A stretch of 64,000 nucleotides of DNA from Micromonospora sp. BL4 (lineage in GTDB: Bacteria > Actinomycetota > Actinomycetes > Mycobacteriales > Micromonosporaceae). Shown piece by piece: positions 34,717 through 43,584 of the stretch. The notes beneath the pieces are model-generated. The model made no database searches and was not told the DNA's origin. It worked only from the letters and a program-made list of their open reading frames with translations. Position numbers and translations under genes: made by a program. The stretch covers positions 62,001 to 126,000 of the forward strand of contig NZ_RCVJ01000054.1 in assembly GCF_003667505.1 (NCBI RefSeq), in the 5' to 3' direction. Positions within the stretch are counted from its first letter, which is position 1; every line of letters starts with the position of its first letter.

Positions 34717-35808
34717 ATGCCAGTCATTCAGCGTTTCTGGGGCGGGCGGTGGGCGGTTGCCTGCGTCGTCTTCGTCGTCGGTGAGGTGGCTCTGCGTCTG
34801 TACTGGATCGCCGGCGGCCGGTGGGGGTACACCGCCTGCGACCGGACCGCTCTGGTCGATCCAGCGGGGGGATGCGGCGCGGACCGGGTCGAGGCGCCGC
34901 CGTTCTGGTCAGGTTGGGGAGCGCTGGGAGTCGGTGTCGCCCTGGCGGTGCTGGTGGCGTGCTCGGTCCGGTTCCCGGGCCGTTCCACGGCCGCCGGCAG
35001 CTGGGTGGCGGCCACGCTGCTTATGGTGGTCGCGTTCCCGCTGCATCTGCTCTTCGAGGTCCCGGCGGCGTTGACGGGGCGTCCCTCGGACTGGCGTGAC
35101 CTCGGCGCCCGGCTCGCGTTGGTGACCGGTGGCGTCCTGTTCGCCGGGCTGGCGAACTCGTCCGGTCCGCCGCGCCGACCGGTGGCTCCCGGCTACCGGC
35201 CGGTGCCGCGGTGGACCCGCCGTTGGGCGTACGTGGCGGTTGCGCTGCCGGTGGCCGGTTGGGCGGTGCCGCACGGGCTGTGGGTGCTCGGCGTTCCGTT
35301 CGGCATCTCCCAGCGGGAGCTGGATGACATCCACCTGAATCTCTCCATCCCGACGGGCGTGGCGATCACCGTCGTCCCGCCGCTCGCCGGCCTGCTCGTT
35401 CTCGGGTTGGTTCAGCGGTGGGGGCAGCAGTTCCCGCGCTGGGTGCCGGGACTGGGCGGTCGGCCGGTCCCCCGGTTGCTGGCGGTGATCCCGGCCGGGG
35501 TGGTGGCGCTCGCGCTGATCACCTACGGCGTGTTGAGCGTCGCGGTGTTCGTCGGCCAACTGACCGCGGGTGACCTGCGCTGGTCCGACGTGTGGGAGGG
35601 GTGGGCGGTGGCCGCCACGCTGCTGGTGTTCCTCGGCTGGGGAGTGTCGCTGGGCGTCACGACCACCGGCTACGCCCTCGCCACCGGCCGCGTCCGGCCC
35701 GCGTCGCGAACACCGGCCTCTCGGCGCGAGCCACCGGTCGGGTCGACCGCAGCCGGGGCCTCAACGACGTCAACCCTCGAAGATCGGAGCGCTCATGAAT
35801 CCCGCTGA
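34717..35808 (+). CDS. Multipass membrane protein with RWGQQxPRWVP motif
   Basis: The 363-residue protein has about eight membrane segments and a conserved loop VQRWGQQFPRWVPGLGGRPVPR in the second half. The same loop occurs in the overlapping downstream gene, so both are members of one actinobacterial membrane family of unknown function. It ends in a short Arg/Ser/Thr-rich tail. The overlap of 14 nt with the next gene suggests an operon. Confidence 0.72.
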   Translation: MPVIQRFWGGRWAVACVVFVVGEVALRLYWIAGGRWGYTACDRTALVDPAGGCGADRVEAPPFWSGWGALGVGVALAVLVACSVRFPGRSTAAGSWVAATLLMVVAFPLHLLFEVPAALTGRPSDWRDLGARLALVTGGVLFAGLANSSGPPRRPVAPGYRPVPRWTRRWAYVAVALPVAGWAVPHGLWVLGVPFGISQRELDDIHLNLSIPTGVAITVVPPLAGLLVLGLVQRWGQQFPRWVPGLGGRPVPRLLAVIPAGVVALALITYGVLSVAVFVGQLTAGDLRWSDVWEGWAVAATLLVFLGWGVSLGVTTTGYALATGRVRPASRTPASRREPPVGSTAAGASTTSTLEDRSAHESR

Positions 35809-36319
35809 CCCTGGCCGTACCTGGGCCGCCGCCCCGTCGCCCTGGGCCGTCTGGGCCGCCTACGCCGTCCCGGTCTGCGTCCTACCGTCTGCCGCCTGGC
35901 GGCTGTCCCTCGTGTTCACGGACGACGCCGCCACCACGTGGTACATGATCTTCTTGTCCGTCCTGTCGATGGGGTTGGCCCTGTCGACACTCGGACTGGT
36001 GCACCGCTGGGGACAACAGGTCCCACGCTGGGTGCCGCTGCTCGGGGGTCGTCCCATCCCGGCACGTCCGGTCGTGCTCGTCGCGCTGATCGGCGGCTCG
36101 TTGCTCGTCGCCATCTGCGCATATTTCTTCTTGAACAGCAGGTTCCATTTCGTGGAACGCGGCTGGGTGGGGATAGGCCAGGACGGTCCGGCACTTCCGG
36201 CTCCGGGCTGGGACGTCTTGCGATACTACGCGCCACTGGTCGCCTGGGGCCCCCTCGTCGTAGCCGTGGCCGCCGACTACCGACGACGCGTCGCCCTGGT
36301 GCGGTCACCGGCACCATGA
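35795..36319 (+). CDS. Small membrane protein, paralogue of the preceding gene
   Basis: The 174-residue protein has about four membrane segments and the loop VHRWGQQVPRWVPLLGGRPIPA, nearly identical in pattern to that of the preceding protein, of which it matches only the C-terminal half. ATG 35795 is chosen because upstream in-frame codons lie inside the preceding gene and show no similarity. Function unknown. Confidence 0.7.
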   Translation: MNPADPGRTWAAAPSPWAVWAAYAVPVCVLPSAAWRLSLVFTDDAATTWYMIFLSVLSMGLALSTLGLVHRWGQQVPRWVPLLGGRPIPARPVVLVALIGGSLLVAICAYFFLNSRFHFVERGWVGIGQDGPALPAPGWDVLRYYAPLVAWGPLVVAVAADYRRRVALVRSPAP

Positions 36320-36360
36320 CGGCACTGCGACGTTGGGCGGGTGTGCTCACCGCCCACGAC

Positions 36361-36409
36361 CGCGTTTCACGAGGGCGGGCCGATGGCATCGCACCCCTCG
36401 TGAAGCGCG
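36361..36409. terminator. Strong bidirectional hairpin terminator
   Basis: A stem of about 15 bp (core TTCACGAGGG at 36366-36375 with CCCTCGTGAA at 36395-36404, extended by CGCG/CGCG-type pairs) lies between the convergent ends of the membrane-protein operon (36319) and the cyclase operon (36411). Confidence 0.75.
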
Positions 36410-36410
36410 A

Positions 36411-37364
36411 TCAGAATGTGGCGATCGGGTTGACCGGGCTGCCGGACGTGCCGGCGAAGCGAACCGGCGCGACCGCGAGGTGGAAGTCCCACTGGCCGAG
36501 CTCGGCAGCCGTTGCCGCGCACGCCTCCAGGTCGCAGTTGTCGAGCAGCCACAAGCCCATCGCGACGAGACTCACGGCATGAACCGGCATCAACACGTCC
36601 TCGTACCCCGACGGCTGGACGTCCTGCGGGGTGTCGGCGCCGATCAGTGCGACCTCGCGTTCATGGAGCCACGGCAGGCAGGACGCGTGCCAGCCGGCCT
36701 GCGTGAAACCGCCGGCCGCGCCGGCCTCGTGCCGGGCGCGGCCATAGCCGGTCCGCAGGAGTACCGCGTCGCCGGACCGCACCCGTACACCCTGGCGACG
36801 CTCGGCCTCCTCAAGGTCGTCCGGAAACACGCCCTGCCCCGGTTCCAACCACGGCACACCGCGGGCCCTCGCAACGTCCAGCAGGACACCACGCGTGATG
36901 ATCCCGTTCGCCGCCGCCGTGACGGCCGCCCACGCCGAACCCGTCGTGGCGTCGACCAACGAGTGCGACCGCCCGTTGTACATCGTGCCGTCCCAGAAGA
37001 TGTGGCACGGCGAGTCGACGTGGGTGAGCGTGTTGCCGTGGAAACTGATGCCGAGCCGCTCGGACGAAAAACCCCAGCGCCGGTCGGCGTGGAAGGCGGG
37101 CGGCATGTTCTCGGCACCCGGCATGTCGGCGGCGCACGGGCACGTCGTCGTCGACCGCTCCGCGTCCTCCGGTACGGCAACCTCCCAAGCGCAGGACACG
37201 CTCCTGCCGTGGCGCACGGCCCGCGCCGCCGCCAGCCGGACGTCGTCGGTGATGTGGTTCAGAGTGCCGAGCTCGTCCTCGTCGCCCCACCGTCCCCAGT
37301 TCGACAGCGTCTCGAAGTACCCGAGCACGTCGTCCTGGTCGGGCATCGGTCGCCCTGCCGTCAT
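36411..37364 (-). CDS. Cyclase-family metal-dependent hydrolase (kynurenine-formamidase-like)
   Basis: The 317-residue protein matches the cyclase family, which includes kynurenine formamidase and isatin hydrolase. The metal site is HGNTLTHVDSPCHIFWDG (HxD..PxH pattern). Later segments are VLLRTGYGRAR and IGADTPQDVQP. The ATG at 37364 has GGAGGAG 11 nt upstream; a second ATG at 37346 is possible. It is the last gene of a three-gene minus-strand group with a ThDP enzyme and a second cyclase, 120 nt after the ThDP gene. Substrate unknown; an amide or lactam ring is expected from the family. Confidence 0.82.
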   Translation of the reverse strand: MTAGRPMPDQDDVLGYFETLSNWGRWGDEDELGTLNHITDDVRLAAARAVRHGRSVSCAWEVAVPEDAERSTTTCPCAADMPGAENMPPAFHADRRWGFSSERLGISFHGNTLTHVDSPCHIFWDGTMYNGRSHSLVDATTGSAWAAVTAAANGIITRGVLLDVARARGVPWLEPGQGVFPDDLEEAERRQGVRVRSGDAVLLRTGYGRARHEAGAAGGFTQAGWHASCLPWLHEREVALIGADTPQDVQPSGYEDVLMPVHAVSLVAMGLWLLDNCDLEACAATAAELGQWDFHLAVAPVRFAGTSGSPVNPIATF

Positions 37365-37484
37365 CCCAGCATCGACTCCTCCGGTCAGGCGGTTCCAGGC
37401 AGCGCAGGTAGGGTATCCCGCCCGTCTCATATTGGTCGGACTCGCCGCGCCCCCGGTCGGCTTCAGCCCTGATCCGGCGGTGGC

Positions 37485-39143
37485 TCAATGGCCACGGAAC
37501 GCTTCCTCCAGCCACCATGAGCCGCGCGCGGCGCAGACCTTGGCGTCGACCACCAGCGGCCGGGTACGCGGGCCGGCGAGCCACTGGCGTACCGGCCCGA
37601 GATCGTCGACGGTCCGGACGGTCAACCCGTCGCAGCCGTAACCACGGGCGATCGCGGCCAGGTCGGTCTCGGGGAAGGTGACCGTCTCCAGCGGGTGCCC
37701 GTCCGGGCCGAAGTGGTGCACCTCGGCGCCGTACGCCGCGTCGTCGTAGATCACCACGAGCAGTGGCAGCGCCAGCCGGACCGCGGTGACCAACTCGGTT
37801 GCGGACATGACGAAGCCACCGTCGCCGACCGCGGCGACGGTGAGCCGGTCCGGCCGGGCGACCGCCGCGCCGAGCGAACTGGCCAGCCCGAGCCCGACCG
37901 ACTGGAACGCCTGGGTGAAACAGAATCCGGCCACGTCCGGCACGTCGAGCCACATCGACGGGTAGCCCATGAAGTTGCCGGAGTCGACCACCACCGTCCG
38001 GTCGGACGGCAGCAGGTCGTCCAGGGCGGCCGAGAGCGTCCTCGGGTCGATCGTCGCCGGGGCGCCGGCCCGCGCCGACATACCCTCGTCCCGGTACGGG
38101 ACCGTCCGCCACCGGCCGTGGTCGCGAATCCGTTGTGCCAGCTCCGGCGTACGCCAGCCATCGGCCCCGGCGTCCACGGGCGCCGTGGAGCCGGCGCCCA
38201 GCCGATCGAGCACCGCCTCGGCGACCCCCGCCACCTCACCGGCCACCGCCAGGTCAACCGGGCGGTTCACCCCGAGAGCGGCCGGGTCCTGGTCCACCTG
38301 GACGACGACGGCGGAGGGCGGGATCAGTTCGCCGTGCCGGGTGGTCCACATGTTCAGCGTGCTGCCCCACGCGACGACCAGGTCCGCCGCGCCGATCAGC
38401 TCGACGGCGAGCGGGGTGGCGAAGCCGCCGGCCACATCGATGTTCCACGGGTTCCCGGAGAACAGCCCCTTCGCCGCCGCCGAGACCGCGAGCAGCGCGC
38501 CGCACGCGTCGGCGAGCCGGACCAGCGGTTCCCGGGCCGCCCGGGCGCCCCGACCCGCGATGAAGACCGGTCGACGCGCGGCCCGGAGCGCCGCCAGCAA
38601 CGGCTCGACCTGCGGGGCGGCGGCCGGGGTCGACGCGACCGCGGGGACCGGGCCGGACCACGGTTCGGTCACGGTGCTCTGCACCTCCAACGGGAGGGCC
38701 AGCAACACCGTCGCGCCCCGGGCGGCGGCCCGGTACGCCGCGCTCGCGTCCTCGGCCGCGTGCGTCGCGCGTACCCGATGGAAGTCGGCCCCGACCGAGG
38801 CGGCGAGCGACGGCAGGTCGATGAAGAAGTTCGACCGCGGCGCGGTCGCCTCCGGGGCCAGGACCACCATCGGGGTACGGCTCTTCGCGGCCTCGGTCAG
38901 GCCGGTCAGCGCGTTGGTGACGCCCGGACCCTGGTGCACCGAGAGCAGACTGACCGTCCCGGAGGTGCGGGCGTACCCGTCGGCCATGCTCGCCGCGCCG
39001 CCCTCGTGGGCCGCCGCGACGAACCGGGCGCCGGCCGCCACCAACGCGTTCGTGACATGGAAGTTGCCGCTGCCGACCACCCCGAAGACGTAGCGTGCGC
39101 CGTGTCCGTGCAGAACCCGCCCGACCACCTCCGCTACCCGCAT
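37485..39143 (-). CDS. Thiamine-diphosphate-dependent decarboxylase/acetolactate-synthase-like enzyme
   Basis: The 552-residue protein has the three ThDP domains. The N-terminal part carries the catalytic Glu in AAAHEGGAASMADGYAR, the central domain has PVFIAGRGAR, and the C-terminal ThDP/Mg motif is AVGDGGFVMSATELVTAVRLALPLLVVIYDDAAYG. The family includes acetolactate synthase, benzoylformate decarboxylase and isatinate decarboxylase. It begins 13 nt after the first cyclase gene, so it should act on the product of a cyclase-family hydrolase. No small regulatory subunit gene (ilvH) is nearby, so anabolic acetolactate synthase is unlikely. Confidence 0.88.
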   Translation of the reverse strand: MRVAEVVGRVLHGHGARYVFGVVGSGNFHVTNALVAAGARFVAAAHEGGAASMADGYARTSGTVSLLSVHQGPGVTNALTGLTEAAKSRTPMVVLAPEATAPRSNFFIDLPSLAASVGADFHRVRATHAAEDASAAYRAAARGATVLLALPLEVQSTVTEPWSGPVPAVASTPAAAPQVEPLLAALRAARRPVFIAGRGARAAREPLVRLADACGALLAVSAAAKGLFSGNPWNIDVAGGFATPLAVELIGAADLVVAWGSTLNMWTTRHGELIPPSAVVVQVDQDPAALGVNRPVDLAVAGEVAGVAEAVLDRLGAGSTAPVDAGADGWRTPELAQRIRDHGRWRTVPYRDEGMSARAGAPATIDPRTLSAALDDLLPSDRTVVVDSGNFMGYPSMWLDVPDVAGFCFTQAFQSVGLGLASSLGAAVARPDRLTVAAVGDGGFVMSATELVTAVRLALPLLVVIYDDAAYGAEVHHFGPDGHPLETVTFPETDLAAIARGYGCDGLTVRTVDDLGPVRQWLAGPRTRPLVVDAKVCAARGSWWLEEAFRGH

Positions 39144-39156
39144 CTGTGACCCGGTC

Positions 39157-39918
39157 CTACCGTTCGACCAGCGCGAGGACCCGGCACGGGCTGCCGGACC
39201 CGGAGACGATCGGCAGTGGCCCGGCGATCACCACCGCGCCGGTCGCCGGCAACTGCGCCAGGTTACGGAGCTGGGTCAGGCCGTACTTCTCCTGGCCGAG
39301 CAGGAACGAGTGGCACGGGAACGGCGGGTCGAACGAATGCGCGGCGCCCGCGTCGGTGCCGACCGTCTCCACCCCGACGCCCTGGATCGGCGACTCCTCG
39401 GCGAGCCAGCGGGCGCACTCGACGGAGATGCCCGGGGTACGCCCGCCGTTGGCGTACCGCTCCGGGTCGTCGCCGTACGCGTCCCAGCCGGTGCGGTAGA
39501 GCAGCCAGCCACCGGTGGGCAGGGCACCGTGTTCCGCCTCCCACGCCTTGATGTGCTCGACCTCGAGCAGGAAGTCAGGGTCGTCGGCGGCGTCGGCGGC
39601 GTGGTCGATCACCACCGCCGGGGCGATCAACTGGCTCACCGGGACCTGCGACACGTCCGCGCCCTGTTGACCGGTGACCCAGTGCACCGGGGCGTCGAAG
39701 TGGGTGCCGGTGTGCTCGCCGGTGGAGAAGTTGTTCCAGTACCAGGCCGGACCGCGGTCGTCGTATCGGCTGATCTCGCTGAGCTGGAACGGCCAGGTCT
39801 GGCCGAACTGCTCGGGCAGACCCAGGATCGGGGTCTGGTCCGAGAGCGGAGCGGTGAGGTCGACAACCTGGATCTGGCCGCTGGAAAGAGCGGCGACAAA
39901 CTCCTGCAGCACCGTCAT
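39157..39918 (-). CDS. Cyclase-family metal-dependent hydrolase (isatin hydrolase/KynB-like)
   Basis: The 253-residue protein has the canonical metal site GEHTGTHFDAPVHW (HxGTHxDxPxH) and later GTDAGAAHSFDPPFPCHSFLLGQEKYGLTQLRNLAQLP, matching kynurenine formamidase- and isatin hydrolase-like enzymes of usual length. ATG 39918 is used; the longer frame adds only five Arg-rich residues. It is the first gene of the group with the ThDP enzyme and the second cyclase. The two cyclases are clearly different (253 and 317 residues). Confidence 0.85.
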   Translation of the reverse strand: MTVLQEFVAALSSGQIQVVDLTAPLSDQTPILGLPEQFGQTWPFQLSEISRYDDRGPAWYWNNFSTGEHTGTHFDAPVHWVTGQQGADVSQVPVSQLIAPAVVIDHAADAADDPDFLLEVEHIKAWEAEHGALPTGGWLLYRTGWDAYGDDPERYANGGRTPGISVECARWLAEESPIQGVGVETVGTDAGAAHSFDPPFPCHSFLLGQEKYGLTQLRNLAQLPATGAVVIAGPLPIVSGSGSPCRVLALVER

Positions 39919-40026
39919 GCGGCGACGGTACACCGCGTCCGGGCTCCATGATGGACTCTCGAAGGCGGCAATCCGCGGCGGACTTCGTGGGGCAGACCAC
40001 CGACGATGAGCTGGGCTGGTCTGACG

Positions 40027-40063
40027 GGCAGCTCGCAGCCCGCGTTGCGGGCCGCGAGCTGCC
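40027..40063. terminator. Hairpin terminator downstream of the ECF-operon
   Basis: GGCAGCTCGC (40027-40036) pairs with GCGAGCTGCC (40054-40063); an inner CCCGC/GCGGG stem closes the loop. It begins 16 nt beyond the stop of the minus-strand membrane-anchored gene (40079). Confidence 0.75.
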
Positions 40064-40078
40064 GGTGAGGCTCGGCGG

Positions 40079-41374
40079 TCAGGGTCCGGTGGTCACGGTG
40101 CTGGCTTTGCCGTTGGTGGGGGTGACACGGACCTCGGTGGCGTTGTGGGGCAGCAGGGCCGCGTCTCGGCCGGCGTCGTGCCACTTCCCGGTGCCGATCC
40201 GATAGTTGAGCGCTGCGCCCTCGGCGGCGACCAGAATGCCCTGCTCGTCGGGCAGCCGCAGCCGCACCGGCAACGGCGCATTCCAGTCCACGAACCCGCT
40301 GGCCGCCGCCGTGAAGGGACCGTCGCCGCGGGCGAGCAGCACGATCACGCGGGCCGGGTCGTCGTCGTACTGAATGGTTTGGAGCAGCAGCCGCCGGCCG
40401 TCCGGGGTGGCACCTTTGATGTACAGGAGGGGGGACCCGTCGTGGGTGTGGGCGCCGCCCGCGTCGTAGTAGGCGTCGAAGGCCGGCTCCGCAGAGACGT
40501 CCTTGTCGCCCCACACTTCCTCCGCGCCGGCCAGCGTGTGGCTGAGGGTCGGTTGCGGCGGCAGGTCCTCGTCGTTCGGGAACAGAATGTCCGTGGCGTT
40601 GGTGATGTGGACCTGGTTTTCCATGCTGACCGGTGTCCTGGCGAGAGCGACCGTGATCTTCGTGCGCTGCGGCGGCACCTGCAGTACGGCGGCGCCGTCC
40701 CGGAACGCGACCGGCTGGAAGGTACGGTCGATCCTGCCGTCTGCCGTGTACCGCAATTCCGGCGAGAACTCGACCGGCGCTCCGGCGTCGAGCACGAGCA
40801 GCACGTTTCGATCGGGGCCCAGCAGGGCGGCCTGCGAGTTGCCGTGGGTGCCGGTGTCGGTAACCGATTCCGGGTCCATGACACGTGGCCCGTCGGCGGT
40901 GGGCTCGACGAACGCCGCGACCGCGACCATGCGGTCGCCCGGCGGATCACTCACCGCCGGATTGTTGGCGGTGCGTTGGGCGACGTAGGCGGCGGGGCCT
41001 GCCGGCGTACGTCCCGCCCAGACCACGTGCGGCTCGCCGCGCAGACCTTCGTCCAGAGCGTTCTCTTCGAAGCGACGCAGCCACCTCTCGCGGACCTGCC
41101 GCAGATAACCCTTGTCGCCAGCCAGGTCTCCACGTGTCGCCTGGCCGAAGATCGGCGAGGCGACCTCGCCCCGGTCCCTGGTGCCCGGGAACTGGAGTGC
41201 ACCGACCAGAGGGGCTGCCACGACAACTGCGAAAGCCGCGGCCAGGACGGCCCGGCGACGCATGATCCGGCGTCGCCCACCTCGGCGCACCTTGTCGAGA
41301 AGGTCCGGAGGGCCGGTCACATGATCCGTCGCGCGCTGCAGGATGGCGCGCACGTCACTGTCATGCATAGTCAT
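40079..41374 (-). CDS. Membrane-anchored protein co-encoded with a SigE-type ECF factor
   Basis: The 431-residue protein has a cytoplasmic N-terminus of about 38 residues, one membrane helix (about 39-61, RRAVLAAAFAVVVAAPLVGAL) and a large outer region without recognised domain. The start ATG overlaps the stop of the sigma gene by 4 nt, so it is probably its regulatory partner; no zinc anti-sigma motif is seen. Function is inferred from context. Confidence 0.72.
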   Translation of the reverse strand: MTMHDSDVRAILQRATDHVTGPPDLLDKVRRGGRRRIMRRRAVLAAAFAVVVAAPLVGALQFPGTRDRGEVASPIFGQATRGDLAGDKGYLRQVRERWLRRFEENALDEGLRGEPHVVWAGRTPAGPAAYVAQRTANNPAVSDPPGDRMVAVAAFVEPTADGPRVMDPESVTDTGTHGNSQAALLGPDRNVLLVLDAGAPVEFSPELRYTADGRIDRTFQPVAFRDGAAVLQVPPQRTKITVALARTPVSMENQVHITNATDILFPNDEDLPPQPTLSHTLAGAEEVWGDKDVSAEPAFDAYYDAGGAHTHDGSPLLYIKGATPDGRRLLLQTIQYDDDPARVIVLLARGDGPFTAAASGFVDWNAPLPVRLRLPDEQGILVAAEGAALNYRIGTGKWHDAGRDAALLPHNATEVRVTPTNGKASTVTTGP

Positions 41375-41895
41375 CGCGAGCTCCGGGAGATGTTGGTGAA
41401 GGACACGACGAGGTCGGATCCGGCGAACGCCTCTCGCAGGTGAGCGAGGCCTCGCGACGCCTGGCTTTTCACCGCGCCTTCGGAACAGGCCAGTGCGGCG
41501 GCCACGTCGGCGACGGACAGGTCCTCCAGGTATCGGAGGACGACCGCGGCGCGCTGCCGAGGCGGCAGAGTGAGCAGCGCCGCAATGACCGCCTCGCGGA
41601 GCGCCACGTCATCGGCGTGGTCCTGTTCGACGCGGTCCACGTCTCCCAGCGTCTGCTCAGGCCGCCGGGCGCGCCGCCGCCACCGGTTGGCGGCCCGATT
41701 GACCAGTGCCCGCCTGGCGTAGCCCTCCGGTGTGGTTCGCACCTGACGCCAGCGCACGTACACCTGCTCCAGCACCTCCTGAAGCAGGTCTTCCGCCGCG
41801 TGTCGATCACCCGTCAGCAGATAAGCAACCCGCAGCAGGGCCACCGATCGCGCACGAACGAAATCGTCGAACTCCGCACCACGCGAATCTCGCAT
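41371..41895 (-). CDS. SigE-family ECF RNA polymerase sigma factor
   Basis: The 174-residue protein has region 2 (FVRARSVALLRVAYLLTGDRHAAEDLLQEVLEQVYVRWRQV) and region 4 (LTLPPRQRAAVVLRYLEDLSVADVAAALACSEGAVKSQASRGLAHLRE), the pattern of the SigE-family sub-group abundant in actinobacteria. ATG 41895 is preferred over a start 13 residues earlier because similarity begins here. It is coupled (ATGA) to the membrane-anchored protein. Confidence 0.9.
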   Translation of the reverse strand: MRDSRGAEFDDFVRARSVALLRVAYLLTGDRHAAEDLLQEVLEQVYVRWRQVRTTPEGYARRALVNRAANRWRRRARRPEQTLGDVDRVEQDHADDVALREAVIAALLTLPPRQRAAVVLRYLEDLSVADVAAALACSEGAVKSQASRGLAHLREAFAGSDLVVSFTNISRSSR

Positions 41896-41979
41896 CTGGC
41901 CTCCCGGTCCCCGTCGGTTACCAAGACACCGCACCGGGCCCCAGGGTTTACCGATCCGCGACAGAACTTCAGCGTGCTG

Positions 41980-42162
41980 ATGGTGCCGCTGCCGCCATCG
42001 AACGCGCGGCTGACGCAGGAGGCCGTCGCCGGGACGCAGCGCGGCGCCGCCTACACCAACAACGATCTCAACCCCGGCCTCCTCACCGGTGAAGCTCAGA
42101 CGACCGGCATCTTCAACGGCGGCGTGGTCGCAGGAAACGGGTCGGGCCGGCCGACAGCGTGA
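41980..42162 (+). pseudogene. Short open frame, possible gene remnant
   Basis: Sixty codons from ATG 41980 (frame open upstream to about 41940) read VPLPPSNARLTQEAVAGTQR... and end NGSGRPTA. The composition looks coding rather than shadow-like, and the frame faces no other gene, but there is no ribosome site, signal peptide or recognised family. It may be the tail of a decayed gene. Confidence 0.25.
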
Positions 42163-42176
42163 CCGCGGCCGGCCCG
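42143..42176. terminator. Hairpin terminator after rskA
   Basis: CGGGCCGGCC (42143-42152) pairs perfectly with GGCCGGCCCG (42167-42176). It starts 4 nt beyond the rskA stop on the minus strand. Confidence 0.75.
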
Positions 42177-42179
42177 GGC

Positions 42180-42908
42180 TCAGCTCAGCTCGACCGTACC
42201 CACGATCCGGGTCGGGGCGGCGGAGCCACCCACGGGCTCATTGGACACCCCGAACGTCCCAGCCTCGGCGATCGGGCCAATGACCGCGGTCGACGCCCGG
42301 ACCCCCTCGGCGAGTCGTCCCACCTTGCGGGGCTCGCTGCCACGGATGAGCCAGAGTTCGTAGATCCGCCCCGGGCCGGGCTCGGGCAGGTCGCGCAGCA
42401 GCACCACTCCTCGGTCGCGGTCGCGCGAGACCACCACGGTCGCGGCGCCGCCGGGCTGCAGCGACCGTTCGAACACCCGGGCGTCCGGGGCGTCCAGGAC
42501 GGCGGCGATCTGCCGGGCCTGGGCGCTGCTGGCCTGCTCGTCGCTGATCCGATCGTTGCTCACGGTCCAGGTGACCGCGCTCGCCCCACCGGCCACGAGG
42601 ACGGCTGCGGCGGCGGCCACGGTGAGCCGTCGCCACCTGCCTGCCTGCCGTCTCGCGCTGTCGTCTGCGGCACCGGAGCGCAGCTGCGGGGTGCGCGCCG
42701 CCTGGGTGAGGGTGCGCTCCCGTAACCCCGGGGGTGTGGCCTCGACGACGGTGTCGTCGGCGAGCCGTGCAACCGTCTCGCGCAGCTCGGCCACCTCCCG
42801 GCGGCACGGCTCGCAGTCGGTCAGGTGCCGCTCGAACGCAGCCCTCTCGAGGTCGTCGACCGCGTTCAGGGCGTACGCGCCGGCGAGGGTGTGGATGTCG
42901 GCGCTCAT
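42180..42908 (-). CDS. rskA: Anti-sigma-K factor RskA
   Basis: The 242-residue protein has an N-terminal zinc-anti-sigma-like part with the HxxxCxxC motif HLTDCEPCRREV (residues about 28-39), a membrane helix near 93-113 (LTVAAAAAVLVAGGASAV) and an outer RskA domain (AAVLDAPDARVFERSLQPGG, PGRIYELWLIRG, GVSNEPVGGS). RskA holds SigK inactive at the membrane until cleaved by regulated proteolysis. Its start overlaps the sigK stop (ATGA). Gene pair and domains match the mycobacterial sigK-rskA locus. Confidence 0.9.
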   Translation of the reverse strand: MSADIHTLAGAYALNAVDDLERAAFERHLTDCEPCRREVAELRETVARLADDTVVEATPPGLRERTLTQAARTPQLRSGAADDSARRQAGRWRRLTVAAAAAVLVAGGASAVTWTVSNDRISDEQASSAQARQIAAVLDAPDARVFERSLQPGGAATVVVSRDRDRGVVLLRDLPEPGPGRIYELWLIRGSEPRKVGRLAEGVRASTAVIGPIAEAGTFGVSNEPVGGSAAPTRIVGTVELS

Positions 42909-43531
42909 GCCCGTCCCTCCATCTCGATGCCCAGGCAGTCGCGCATCCGGATCAGCCCGTCGCGCATCCGCGTCTTCACCGTCGGCAGCGGTGTCTTCAG
43001 TTTTTCGGCGACCTCACGGTAGGTGTGGCCGCCGTAGTAGGCCAGGGCCACCGCCTCCCGCTGCACCGGCGTCAACCGGCCCAGGCACCGGCGGACCTGT
43101 TCCCGCTCCAACCGGGCGGTGACATCCTCGACCACCTCGTCGTAGGGGGCGTGCGACTCGGTCGCGGCGACCCGCGAGGCACGGTCGGTGTGGGCCTGCT
43201 CGGAGCGCACCCGATCCACCGCCCGGCGGTGTGCCATGGTGAGGATCCACGCCGAGGCCGAGCCACGACCGGCGTCGAAGCGGCCAGCGGTGCGCCACAC
43301 CTCGACCATCACCTCCTGCGTCACCTCCTCCGCCTGCGCCGGGTCGCGCACCACCCGGCGGGCCAACCCGAGGACCCTGCCCGCCACGGCGTCGTACAGC
43401 GCCGCGAACGCGGCCTCGTCACCCCGTGCCACCCGAGACAGCAACTCGTCGGCGCTCGGTGGGTTCGCGGTGTCCGGCGGCACCGATCGCAACCGCCGCG
43501 CCTGTTCCGGGTCACCGCTCATCGTCGGCAT
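42905..43531 (-). CDS. sigK: ECF RNA polymerase sigma factor SigK
   Basis: The 208-residue protein shows region 2 (FAALYDAVAGRVLGLARRVVRDPAQAEEVTQEVMVEVWR...FDAGRGSASAWILTMAHRRAVDRVRS) and region 4 (LTPVQREAVALAYYGGHTYREVAEKLKTPLPTVKTRMRDGL), closely fitting SigK. The ATG at 43531 follows AGGAG. With rskA it should drive the two CCATCC-N16-CGAAT promoters found upstream of the secreted-protein genes in this locus. Confidence 0.92.
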   Translation of the reverse strand: MPTMSGDPEQARRLRSVPPDTANPPSADELLSRVARGDEAAFAALYDAVAGRVLGLARRVVRDPAQAEEVTQEVMVEVWRTAGRFDAGRGSASAWILTMAHRRAVDRVRSEQAHTDRASRVAATESHAPYDEVVEDVTARLEREQVRRCLGRLTPVQREAVALAYYGGHTYREVAEKLKTPLPTVKTRMRDGLIRMRDCLGIEMEGRA

Positions 43532-43584
43532 GTCCTCTCCTGTGCTGGCGGCGGTGCGTTGTGCCGCCGCCGGTTACTCCGGTG

